A program made the position numbers and the translations under genes. DNA of 21,579 bases. It comes from a virus. Numbering within the stretch: position 1 is the first letter of the stretch; the number at the start of each line of letters is the position of its first letter. The DNA is taken from positions 1-21,579 of the IMG/VR virus record IMGVR_UViG_3300020131_000074, one strand, 5' to 3'. Positions 14,356-21,431 of the stretch are shown here, piece by piece. Under the pieces are notes generated by a model that was given only the letters and a program-made list of their open reading frames with translations, was not told the origin of the DNA and made no database searches.

Positions 14356-17036
14356 TGCCGTACACGCCCAGCTACAACCTGACCCTCCCCGGCGGGCAGT
14401 ACACGCCGGACTATGATATTGACCTGAATCCCTCCGGGGGCGTCGGCTTTTCAGAGGTGGGCAGTCTCAGCGCGACCCTCGAGCAGACTATCTACGCCAC
14501 CGGTACGGTCTCGGCGACGATCGAACAGCAGATCCTGGCTGACGTCTACACCATCAAGGCCCCGGTCCAGCAGGTGGTTTACGACGTCGGCTCGCTTTCG
14601 GCGACGATCGAACAGCAGATCATCGCCTACCAGGTCGGTTCGATCTCGGCGACCCTGGAGCTTCAGATTTACACCACGGGCTCGATCGCGGCGACGATCG
14701 AACAGGTGCTTTACGACCCCAGCGGGTTCTTGCCAGCCCCCGGCGACACGCAGTTGTGGGCGGTCAAGGTTTACCTCGACGGCGTCGACGTTACGGCCAG
14801 CGTCACCGGCCTCATCACCGTCGACGCGGAAGAAGGCGCGGCCCGCATCGCCACCTTCGTCATGATGCCGACCTTCGGCCCGATCGCGGTTTCGGCATGG
14901 GTCAACAAGCCGGTTCGGATCGACTACCAACTGGCGACCCCGGGTGACGTCGTAATCAAACCCTTGTTTATCGGTCGGGTGGATACCCCGGAGTACGACC
15001 CGAACACCCGCCTGACCACGTTCAAATGCTCGGACTTCCTGCAGAAGCGCTTCGAGCAAGCCTCGCGCAAGCAGATCCTCTCGGAACTCGGCGGATCCTG
15101 GTCGAGTGTGGTGTTCGACGAGCACGCCAGCAACGTGGATTACGCCCACGACGTACTATCCACGATCCCGGCCAGTTACGACCTCACGGTCGATGGAGTG
15201 GGCAAGCTGACCTACTGGAACACCCAGTCGGGTCCGGATTACACCTTCACCGCCGGGCACTTGGTCGATGGCTCCCTCACGGTGGAACTGGCGTCCAGCC
15301 GGAGCGTGGTGAACCAGGTGGAGCTTGACATCGGGTTCCGGTTCGACCGGATCCACGAGCAGAGGCAGCGGTACGCTTGGGATTTCTTCTTGTCCTCGTT
15401 CAGCTTGTCCTGGAAAGACGTGGCCGTCGACGGCATTCCGATGCCGACGACGAACATGATCCAGGAGGCGATTCAAGGGGTGGATTGGCCCTTGGTCGGT
15501 TCGCCCGTCTTCTTCGCGCCGCCCTCCTATGTCGAGTATTACACCACCGGTTCCGACGGCACCCTCAATGTTGGCTATCTGGTCAATCCGCCCGGCATCT
15601 GTGTCGGCGCGAATTTCACTTTGGCCAAGCGCTGGGCGCAGCAGATCACCGAGCGCAGCCGGTTTCTGGTCAAAGCCCCGCAGTCCATCGAGCAGATGGG
15701 GTTGGTCCCGGAAGAACAGGGCTACGCCTACGAGCCGGATTCGAGCGCCTACCACTTTTATAATGTGTTCGAGGAAACCTGGAACAAGCCCTATGTCGAA
15801 GGGCGGGTCGGTTCGGCGGGGGTCGTGAGCCAGCAGTTCACTCCCGCAGATGCCGTCTCCGGCAGCTACACCTGGTACCGTTATCCGTTTCCCTCGGCGG
15901 CGAACAGCACCGATTATGGCGAGTATGTCGATCTCGACGAGATCCAGATCGTCAACCTCCTCGCAAGCCCGGAGAACCTTTCGGCCTGGTCCGGCAGCGC
16001 CGGGGTCGTCAGCAACGTGTCCGTGAATCTGGACGGCGAAGCCAAGGGCGACAAACTGACTCTGGCCTCGAACACCTATCGGGAAACCACGGCCAACGTC
16101 GAGCCCAGTGTCACCTACACCGTGTCGGTTTACCTCCAAACGGATGTCGTGAACAACGGCCGGTCGATCTACCTGACCGCGTCCGATGACGATGAGGTCT
16201 CCGAGGCCACGGTGTGTTACCTCTCCACCCAGTGGGCCCGGTACAGCGTCACCCTCACCACCGGGGCCAGCGCCACCCAGCTGACGCTCCGCCTCGGGGG
16301 CGGCGGCGACGCTCTGGTCGTGTTCGCCGACCGGGCGATGGTGAACGAGGGCCCTCTGATGGAGTACACGGCGAGCACCGGCAAGTCCAGCCGGCAGCTC
16401 GCCGAGGAAGCGATCGTCTGTGCCCAAGCGCAGGCCAAGACCGCGATCCTGGCCTCGCACCGCAACAACGTCGTCCAGTTCAAGACGATACTCAACCCCT
16501 TGCTGGAGCGGTTCCACAAGCTCAGAGTCGACACAGCGTCCGTGCAAGCGACCGGGAAGGTCAAGCAGATCACGCACGAGCTCGACACCTTCGCGTGCTC
16601 GGCTTTGACCACCGTGCGACTGGCGATCAGCAAGGTGGTGGCCAATTCGGTCCCGGCCGAGACCGTGTTGGCCGCGCCGGCCAAAGCGGTGTCGGCACCC
16701 CTGTCGCCGGACGAGGACGAGGTGACGGCAACCGGCCGCTTAGGGACCTGGATCGGGTTCCTGGAAAATCCGGTGCCCGGCGCCCCTTACGATTACGTGT
16801 CGGGCGTCAACGGGACCACCTACTTGTCGTACGACCCGATCTACGGGTATATGGCCGATGCGACCGCCACCCGCAGCACCTTCGATTTGAGCAAGCTGTA
16901 TTATGGCTACGGCGAGCCGCGCTTCGTCATCGGGACGCCGGCGATCCACCGCAGTAACACAGATGAGACAATCAAGTATAATCAGGCGGAGGTCATCGTC
17001 GCCATTCCGGACGATGAACTTGTGATGGCGGCCTAA
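14355..17036 (+). CDS. Tail hub / baseplate protein with inserted carbohydrate-binding domain (893 aa)
   Basis: The ATG overlaps the previous stop (TAATG). Residues ~35-120 hold four copies of a G-S-(L/I)-S-A-T-(I/L)-E-Q-Q-I motif, 14-29 residues apart. Two of them share an identical 24-bp DNA stretch (14510 and 14597 regions). From ~131 a tail-hub fold follows: WAVKVYLDGVDVTASVTG, then FIGRVDTPEYDPNTRLTTFK with CSDFLQKRFE. It resumes near the end with KVKQITHELDTFACSALTTVRLAIS-like sequence, typical of gp27/gpJ-type hubs. Residues ~533-675 (LLASPENLSAWSGSAG, then TYTVSVYLQTDV and WARYSVTLTTG) look like a CBM4/9-type jelly roll placed inside the hub. The protein should form the central tip through which DNA exits and may contact surface polysaccharide. 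Hub identity is likely; the CBM subfamily is uncertain. Confidence 0.7.
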   Translation: MPYTPSYNLTLPGGQYTPDYDIDLNPSGGVGFSEVGSLSATLEQTIYATGTVSATIEQQILADVYTIKAPVQQVVYDVGSLSATIEQQIIAYQVGSISATLELQIYTTGSIAATIEQVLYDPSGFLPAPGDTQLWAVKVYLDGVDVTASVTGLITVDAEEGAARIATFVMMPTFGPIAVSAWVNKPVRIDYQLATPGDVVIKPLFIGRVDTPEYDPNTRLTTFKCSDFLQKRFEQASRKQILSELGGSWSSVVFDEHASNVDYAHDVLSTIPASYDLTVDGVGKLTYWNTQSGPDYTFTAGHLVDGSLTVELASSRSVVNQVELDIGFRFDRIHEQRQRYAWDFFLSSFSLSWKDVAVDGIPMPTTNMIQEAIQGVDWPLVGSPVFFAPPSYVEYYTTGSDGTLNVGYLVNPPGICVGANFTLAKRWAQQITERSRFLVKAPQSIEQMGLVPEEQGYAYEPDSSAYHFYNVFEETWNKPYVEGRVGSAGVVSQQFTPADAVSGSYTWYRYPFPSAANSTDYGEYVDLDEIQIVNLLASPENLSAWSGSAGVVSNVSVNLDGEAKGDKLTLASNTYRETTANVEPSVTYTVSVYLQTDVVNNGRSIYLTASDDDEVSEATVCYLSTQWARYSVTLTTGASATQLTLRLGGGGDALVVFADRAMVNEGPLMEYTASTGKSSRQLAEEAIVCAQAQAKTAILASHRNNVVQFKTILNPLLERFHKLRVDTASVQATGKVKQITHELDTFACSALTTVRLAISKVVANSVPAETVLAAPAKAVSAPLSPDEDEVTATGRLGTWIGFLENPVPGAPYDYVSGVNGTTYLSYDPIYGYMADATATRSTFDLSKLYYGYGEPRFVIGTPAIHRSNTDETIKYNQAEVIVAIPDDELVMAA
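16954..16982 (+). promoter_or_regulatory. Possible internal promoter before the last tail genes
   Basis: A perfect TATAAT (16977-16982) stands 17 nt after GTAACA (16954-16959, four of six matches to TTGACA), near the end of the hub gene and ~70 nt before the GTG at 17051. The local sequence is AT-rich for this genome. It could give extra transcription of the last three tail genes. It lies in coding sequence, so chance cannot be excluded. Confidence 0.25.
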
Positions 17037-17050
17037 ACACGGAGGTTGAC

Positions 17051-17476
17051 GTGGCCCTAAGCTTCAAACTGTACACCGACGCAAACCTAACAGCCCCACT
17101 GGCTGGGAATCTGATTTGCGCCCAGAACGCCGACGGCAGCACGCCGGCCGTGGATAAAATCCTCTATCTAGGGTCCACGACCGCGAGCCGGAAGCTCGAG
17201 GCCAACTCCAACCCGGGCGTGGACCAGATCGTGGTCAGCGTCGTGGACGCCGTGCCGGCGTCCGGACATCCGGCGACCGAGGTCAAACTGGCCACCACCT
17301 TGGCGGGCCTGAACTCCGCGGTCGGCGGCGCGTCCCTGAATATCGGCACCCAGATCTTGTCCGGGGCGGCCAACGCCATCCCGATCTATATCCGGGTCAA
17401 TGATTCCACTGGGCAGGTAGGCACGGCGACGGAGCTCTCCGTCGCGATCGCCAACGTGCGCGAGACCAGCGTCTAA
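17051..17476 (+). CDS. Minor tail protein, unknown family (141 aa)
   Basis: The GTG start is preceded by ACGGAGG, 14 nt after the hub stop. The protein is beta-rich and low in charge. It begins MALSFKLYTDANLTAPLAGN and ends with alternating strands (AIPIYIRVNDSTG, ELSVAIANVRET). The middle (DQIVVSVVDAVPASG, SLNIGTQILSG) also reads as short strands. This suggests a small jelly-roll or Ig-like virion domain near the tail tip. No signal peptide or catalytic motif is present. It overlaps the next ATG by one base (TAATG). The family is not recognised. Confidence 0.75.
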   Translation: MALSFKLYTDANLTAPLAGNLICAQNADGSTPAVDKILYLGSTTASRKLEANSNPGVDQIVVSVVDAVPASGHPATEVKLATTLAGLNSAVGGASLNIGTQILSGAANAIPIYIRVNDSTGQVGTATELSVAIANVRETSV

Positions 17477-17871
17477 TGGTAGGGGAGGCCGCCACCGCGG
17501 GGCTGAATCGCGCCTGGACCGGGCGGACGGATGAGCGGCTGGCCGAGGAGATCGGCAAGCTCACCCCGCCCGAGAAACGGAAGCACCAGACGCTCGGCCC
17601 AGCGCGGACAGCCGCTTCGATCGAGGCCCAGACCGGCATTGGCAAGCTGAATGTCGCGGATGCGGGCGGCGACAGTGACTCGACGGCCGCGGGGATCACC
17701 CCGCCCCTCACCGAGCCGGATGTGTCCGCTCGGGAATACTACGACCCGCAAACCCTGACTTCGTCGGACGGCCTCTTCACCTTTGAAGTGCGTCCGATCG
17801 CCAAGGCGGTGTTCATGGACGCCGCCGGTCAACGCGTGGAACTGATCTACGCCGAGCCGCTCTTGCCGTGA
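17476..17871 (+). CDS. Minor tail-module protein, unknown function (131 aa)
   Basis: The start shares its A with the previous stop (TAATG). The N-terminal ~70 residues are charged and helical or disordered (DERLAEEIGKLTPPEKRKHQ). A Gly/Asp/Thr-rich linker follows, and the last ~45 residues are strand-rich (LFTFEVRPIAKAVFMDAAG, RVELIYAEPLLP). It ends with a GTGA overlap into the next gene, so it is certainly within the tail operon. The acidic linker and small C-terminal domain would suit a tip accessory or chaperone-like protein, but there is no direct evidence for either. Confidence 0.7.
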   Translation: MVGEAATAGLNRAWTGRTDERLAEEIGKLTPPEKRKHQTLGPARTAASIEAQTGIGKLNVADAGGDSDSTAAGITPPLTEPDVSAREYYDPQTLTSSDGLFTFEVRPIAKAVFMDAAGQRVELIYAEPLLP

Positions 17872-19607
17872 TCCAGCTCGATCACATCGTCAAGGAGAAT
17901 GACCCTGGGATCCTAGGGTTTCCCTACCACGGGCGGCTGGTGAACGGGATGCTGTTACTCCCGGCGACGGTGCAAGTCACCAACACCGCGGGCAACTTCT
18001 ACTTGCCGAACGGCCGCCAGGTGTATTGGTCGGCGGACTACAGTGCCTATTACTTCCCCTTGACCGCGCCCAGTTCGTCCCTGTCGTTCTACGTCAAAAA
18101 GCCCGGCATCGCTCCCATCGTCCGAACCCCGGCCGAGCAAGCCTGGGACCAAGCGAATGGGTATGAATGGCGGAACGATGCCATCCTCTATGGGGGTTTT
18201 TTGTATGGGAAATCGCTGGGGTCCACCGACCGGTTCCTGTTCTTCGGAACGGACGGCAGCCGCTGGCTGATCGATGTCAGCGGGATCACGATTACCGACG
18301 GCAATACCCTTGGTGGTTCGATCTCTGCGACAAAATTCGGGGAGTTCGGCGGGACCTCGGAAGTCATCACAGCGCCGGTGTCGGTCAACGACCTGGGACA
18401 GGCCACGCCGACTTTGTCCTATTCGGGAACGATTGATTTCCAAAACGACGACCCTGCCACCCGGACGATCAAAGCGACGACGGTCAGAGTCTCGGATACG
18501 ACCTCCTCCGGGGACAAGGCGATCCTCGGGCTGTACGACACGCAGTCTCGAAGCGCCGCCAACCCCGCGATCGGCCGCTGGTCGGATTGGGACGGGTACA
18601 AATACAACGCCATTACTTTTTGGCCTTTGGGGTTTGTTGAGCTGTCCCTCAGCTATAACCCGAACGGATCCCCGAAGATCACAGCCACTTGCACCGTCTC
18701 GAAGACGCGGGAACAAGTGCTCGGAGGCTATTCCTCGTCCAGCGTCCCGGCCTCCGTCGTCCTTGTCGACCAGAACGGGGACTCCTGGTACGGCTACCCG
18801 ATGATCAATACGGTTTATTCAATCACCGACCGGATCCTCGGGATGGGGTACACCAAAGCGAATGCTCTGTTTGAGATCAAGCTGAGTTTTTCCGAGACCA
18901 TCTCGGGGACGTCGAGCTACGCCACGGACCCCACGGGGGTCACCGGGATGACCGGCTCGACCACGACCACGGCCAGTCTCACCTTGTCGGTAGGGTCGCA
19001 ATCCAAGACGATCAATTACACAGGGTCGAGCACCAGCACTTGGGGCCCGCCGTCGGTCCCGATCGACCAGACCAATTACGAGGCGATCAACACCGTCTCG
19101 GCCGAGCAGTTCACGAGCGGGTACACCCAGCATTCCCGGGTGCTCACGGACGTCCAGATCATCGATGAGAATCACGCGGTGTATGGTGTACCGGCCGCGT
19201 CGTCCGTCGGGTTCCGGGTTTCGACCGGGAGCAGTCAAAATGCTATCGACTGGGATCGGTATCAGATGTCGAGTAGGGTTATCGCGACGCTCCTTGATGC
19301 TGACACCGCGCAGGTCGGGGACTTAGCGGCGGTGAAGTTCAACCTGGGCCTGCAGGGGAACAAGCTGGCGGTCCACCGGGCCAAGGCATACCGAGAACTG
19401 GACGGCTCTCAGAACGGGCTACTCTATTCAGACGCTCACTACCTGAAGACGGCGCTGGCCTATAACAGCGAGGTCAATCACATCACCCCGAACGACATCT
19501 ATCAGGAGAATGTGACCTACGCCTCGTCCCCTCTGGCGTTTGGGGTTTTCGACCCTTACAACGAAGCGATCCTTTGGCCCTACGCCTCGCCGATCTGGGT
19601 GGTCTAG
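17868..19607 (+). CDS. Large minor tail protein, unknown family (579 aa)
   Basis: The GTG overlaps the previous TGA (GTGA). The protein is beta-rich and full of Ser/Thr/Tyr/Gly, with no membrane segment or signal. The N-terminus (HIVKENDPGILGFPYHGRLV) leads into strand-rich regions with many aromatic residues (VYWSADYSAYYFPLTAPSSS, GYEWRNDAILYGGFLYGKS). A Ser/Thr-rich stretch lies at ~355-400 (GTSSYATDPTGVTGMTGSTT), probably a flexible linker. As the last gene of the tail operon it is a candidate tip or fibre protein contacting the host. Its stop codon shares the palindrome CTAG with the stop of the convergent pilin gene. No known domain is recognised. Confidence 0.75.
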   Translation: MIQLDHIVKENDPGILGFPYHGRLVNGMLLLPATVQVTNTAGNFYLPNGRQVYWSADYSAYYFPLTAPSSSLSFYVKKPGIAPIVRTPAEQAWDQANGYEWRNDAILYGGFLYGKSLGSTDRFLFFGTDGSRWLIDVSGITITDGNTLGGSISATKFGEFGGTSEVITAPVSVNDLGQATPTLSYSGTIDFQNDDPATRTIKATTVRVSDTTSSGDKAILGLYDTQSRSAANPAIGRWSDWDGYKYNAITFWPLGFVELSLSYNPNGSPKITATCTVSKTREQVLGGYSSSSVPASVVLVDQNGDSWYGYPMINTVYSITDRILGMGYTKANALFEIKLSFSETISGTSSYATDPTGVTGMTGSTTTTASLTLSVGSQSKTINYTGSSTSTWGPPSVPIDQTNYEAINTVSAEQFTSGYTQHSRVLTDVQIIDENHAVYGVPAASSVGFRVSTGSSQNAIDWDRYQMSSRVIATLLDADTAQVGDLAAVKFNLGLQGNKLAVHRAKAYRELDGSQNGLLYSDAHYLKTALAYNSEVNHITPNDIYQENVTYASSPLAFGVFDPYNEAILWPYASPIWVV

Positions 19608-20143
19608 CAGGCCCCTTGCCCCTTTTCCACCGACGCCCTCCCCACCGGTCCCAGCGTCAGGTTCTTGGATTTGTTCGCGCCATCGTCGCACAGGGTGACG
19701 GTAACGAGACCGCCGGTGGGCCGCGTTCTCGCTCCCAGCGAGTTGAAGCCTAGACACACCCGGTCCTCGGTCACTTGGATGGCGTGACCCCTGGCTTCCG
19801 TTGAATAAAGGACGAGGTCCGCCGGGTAGCCGTCGTGCGCCGCGGCGTCGATCTCGCAGCCGGCGTCGAGCGTCTGGTCGTAATCCACGAACACCAGCAT
19901 CCCTTGCTTCCAATCCGTGCCGCAGGTGTTGCCAGGGCCTTTGGGGCAGAACGACACCGGGGCGTTCCGTCGGATCGCCTCGCCCCGGATCTTGACCAAA
20001 TCGAGGAGAAGATCGTTGGCCTGGGTGACCAGGCGGTTGTTGACGATGAGGTCCCGGAAGGACGGGACGCCTAAGGCGAGGGTGATGGCCAGGACCGCGA
20101 CGGCCACTATCAGTTCGATGAGGGTGAAGCCTGAGACTCTCAT
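19604..20143 (-). CDS. FimT/GspH-family type IV pseudopilin (phage cargo gene)
   Basis: The ATG (minus strand) has AAGGA eight bases upstream. The 179-residue protein has a classic type III signal: a 5-residue leader MRVSG, cleavage before F6, and the hydrophobic helix FTLIELIVAVAVLAITLALG with the essential Glu at position 10 (E5 of the mature form). The following helix (FRDLIVNNRLVTQANDLLLD) and a beta-rich C-terminal domain with six cysteines (66, 74, 96, 130, 152, 179) match FimT/GspH minor pseudopilins. These are processed by prepilin peptidase and built into a type IV pilus or type II secretion pseudopilus. The C-terminus reads GRAS at 168-171, whereas the DNA-uptake FimT proteins carry GRxR there. 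It is encoded opposite to the tail genes and next to the attachment region, as lysogeny-expressed cargo genes often are. The family is sure; the role is not. Confidence 0.88.
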   Translation of the reverse strand: MRVSGFTLIELIVAVAVLAITLALGVPSFRDLIVNNRLVTQANDLLLDLVKIRGEAIRRNAPVSFCPKGPGNTCGTDWKQGMLVFVDYDQTLDAGCEIDAAAHDGYPADLVLYSTEARGHAIQVTEDRVCLGFNSLGARTRPTGGLVTVTLCDDGANKSKNLTLGPVGRASVEKGQGAC

Positions 20144-20307
20144 ACCTGGTTTCCTTATAAATAAAGTCTAAGTGTAGGCCAGCGCCCAAAGTCTGCTGTG
20201 TCAAAACTGTGTCTAGGGTTATGTGAGAAATCCAGGGAAATCAGATCGTCGGCAACGGTCGACCTCCTATAACCCTTTGATTTTCTTACATTACCTGTAT
20301 TGCTAGA
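20144..20307. other. Non-coding left arm of the attachment region
   Basis: This 164-nt stretch is AT-richer than its surroundings and holds no credible gene. It contains the upstream region of the pilin gene and a pair of direct repeats that look like integrase arm sites. I find no 5' half of the tRNA gene here. On the minus strand a perfect TTGACA (20204-20199) is present, but no -10 box lies at the right distance, so the pilin promoter remains unclear. Confidence 0.6.
20198..20215 (+). repeat. Paired direct repeats GTGTCAA / GTGTCTA (left integrase arm sites)
   Basis: Two heptamers start at 20198 and 20209, exactly 11 bp apart, about one helical turn. The same pair geometry and sequence occur on the other side of the tRNA core. 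Paired short direct repeats flanking the core are the usual arm-type binding sites for the N-terminal domain of tyrosine integrases. Confidence 0.5.
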
Positions 20308-20355
20308 GCATTCATAATGCGGGTGTCGGCGGTTCAAGTCCGCCCGTAGCTACCA
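20308..20355 (+). other. Attachment core: 3' part of tRNA-Met(CAT)
   Basis: These 48 nt equal tRNA positions 29-76. They hold half the anticodon stem, the loop TTCATAA with anticodon CAT at 20313-20315, the variable loop, and a perfect 5-bp T-arm GGCGG/CCGCC around TTCAAGT. The 3' acceptor strand CGTAGCT, the discriminator A and an encoded CCA follow. The two lowest anticodon-stem pairs are broken and no D-arm or 5' acceptor strand lies upstream, so this is not a working tRNA gene. A tRNA 3' half beside an integrase gene is the typical attP/att core. On integration it would restore the host tRNA-Met gene. Confidence 0.85.
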
Positions 20356-20362
20356 CAAATTC

Positions 20363-20394
20363 AAAGGCTTGGGCGTTTCGCCTAAGCCTTTTTT
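20363..20394 (+). terminator. Intrinsic terminator of the tRNA-Met fragment (also behind the integrase)
   Basis: AAAGGCTTGGGCG and CGCCTAAGCCTTT form a 13-bp stem (one G-U pair) with a TTT loop, followed by more Ts. It lies 7 nt after the tRNA CCA and is placed to end a tRNA transcript on the plus strand. In reverse it lies 10 nt beyond the integrase stop and may end that transcript too, though its T-tract is poorer in that direction. Confidence 0.8.
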
Positions 20395-20401
20395 GTTTCC
20401 G

Positions 20402-20420
20402 GTGTCAACGGAGTGTCAAC
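20402..20420 (+). repeat. Paired direct repeats GTGTCAAC (right integrase arm sites)
   Basis: Two identical octamers start at 20402 and 20413, 11 bp apart, and overlap the 3' end of the integrase gene. They mirror the pair at 20198/20209 on the other side of the tRNA core, in the same orientation. Confidence 0.5.
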
Positions 20421-21412
20421 CGCGTCAGCGGGTTAAGCTCCAGCACTTCCCGCAAATGATCCGGCGCGAGATGCGCATAGCGCATGGTCATGGTTAGATT
20501 GGCATGGCCGAGGATGCGCTGAAGCGCCAGGATATTACCACCGTTCATCATGAAGTGGCTGGCGAAGGTGTGACGAAGAACGTGGGACATCTGGCCTTCA
20601 GGAAGTTTAATTCCCGATCTTTCGACAGCCTCCCGAAAAGCACTGTAGCAGGATCGGAAAAGACTCCCCGCCTTTTTCGGACGACTATCGAGTATTTCCT
20701 CGACCAGCGGCAACGCTACCGGAATGACTCGGACTCTTCCGCTTTTAGTTCCGCGAAATGTGACCGCGGAAGGATCGCGAGACATATCCCGGACGTGAAG
20801 CCCCTCCCCTTCGGACCATCGGCATCCGGTGGCAAGACAGATCCTTACGACATGGTAAGTGTCCGGATTCGTTGAGGCTCGACATTCATCCAGAAGCAAA
20901 CCTATTTGCTCTAAGGTCAGATACGATAATTCACGTTCATCGACGCGCAGCTTTCTGACCTTCGCCAGTGGATTACGTCCCGACCACTTGCCGATACGCG
21001 AGAGTTCCGAGAAGACCGCCGATAGCGTTGCCTGTTCCCGGTTGAGCGTGGCGACTTTCGTTCCTTCAGCCAATCGCCGCGAGCGGTATTCCACAAACGT
21101 CTCGGAAGTGAACGCGGTTGCCGGTGGATCGCCGATGTAATTGCATAGAGCGGTCAAGCGCTTGTAAGTATCCCCAGCAGATTTAAGGCCAATCCCGTGA
21201 TGATCAAACCATAGCTTGACCAGATCGGACAACGGACGCTTGTCAGGCTTTTCCGGTCGCCATTCTGGTTGCTGGATAATCTTTCCTTGAATGAATCGTT
21301 CAAACTGGAGAGCTTCGACTTTCGTGGGGAATTTTTTGCGAAAGCGTTTCCCGCCCCGACCGCCCGGTTGAATGTCGACCTGCCAGCCGGCCTCGGTTTT
21401 CTTGATCGCCAT
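20405..21412 (-). CDS. int: Tyrosine-recombinase integrase, P2-like
   Basis: This 335-residue protein should integrate and excise the phage DNA at the tRNA-Met site. Residues 1-~55 (basic, KRFRKKFPT) form the arm-binding domain; ~58-150 is the core-binding helical SAM-like domain (LSDLVKLWFDHHG onward). The catalytic domain shows all expected residues: R198 in ATGCRWSEGEGL, K223 in GTKSGR, H277 and R280 in SHVLRHTF, H303 in LGHAN and the nucleophile Y312 in MRYAHL. The RWSE form of box I is typical of P2-group integrases. Length is normal and the gene looks intact. The Shine-Dalgarno is weak, and a small gene ends 19 nt upstream, so the two are probably cotranscribed. Its 3' end abuts the attachment core, the usual arrangement for this family. 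Confidence 0.93.
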   Translation of the reverse strand: MAIKKTEAGWQVDIQPGGRGGKRFRKKFPTKVEALQFERFIQGKIIQQPEWRPEKPDKRPLSDLVKLWFDHHGIGLKSAGDTYKRLTALCNYIGDPPATAFTSETFVEYRSRRLAEGTKVATLNREQATLSAVFSELSRIGKWSGRNPLAKVRKLRVDERELSYLTLEQIGLLLDECRASTNPDTYHVVRICLATGCRWSEGEGLHVRDMSRDPSAVTFRGTKSGRVRVIPVALPLVEEILDSRPKKAGSLFRSCYSAFREAVERSGIKLPEGQMSHVLRHTFASHFMMNGGNILALQRILGHANLTMTMRYAHLAPDHLREVLELNPLTRLTLR

Positions 21413-21431
21413 GGTTCAGACCGGTCGGTGT

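Noticed and set aside
15767-15772. TATAAT inside the hub gene
   Set aside because: No -35 hexamer at a suitable distance and no gene start downstream; it simply encodes part of the Tyr-Asn stretch in the hub.
15156-16577. 473-codon open frame on the minus strand inside the hub gene
   Set aside because: Antisense shadow of a well-supported gene; Arg/Gly/Asp/Val-rich with no recognisable domain.
20199-20204. TTGACA on the minus strand as -35 of a pilin promoter
   Set aside because: No -10 box lies 16-18 nt away (TACACT is at 22 nt), and the hexamer is explained by the direct-repeat arm site.
20301-20312. TAGAGCA before the anticodon loop, similar to the D-arm end of tRNA-Met
   Set aside because: A seven-base match is easily due to chance, the lower anticodon-stem pairs do not form, and nothing further upstream resembles a tRNA 5' half.
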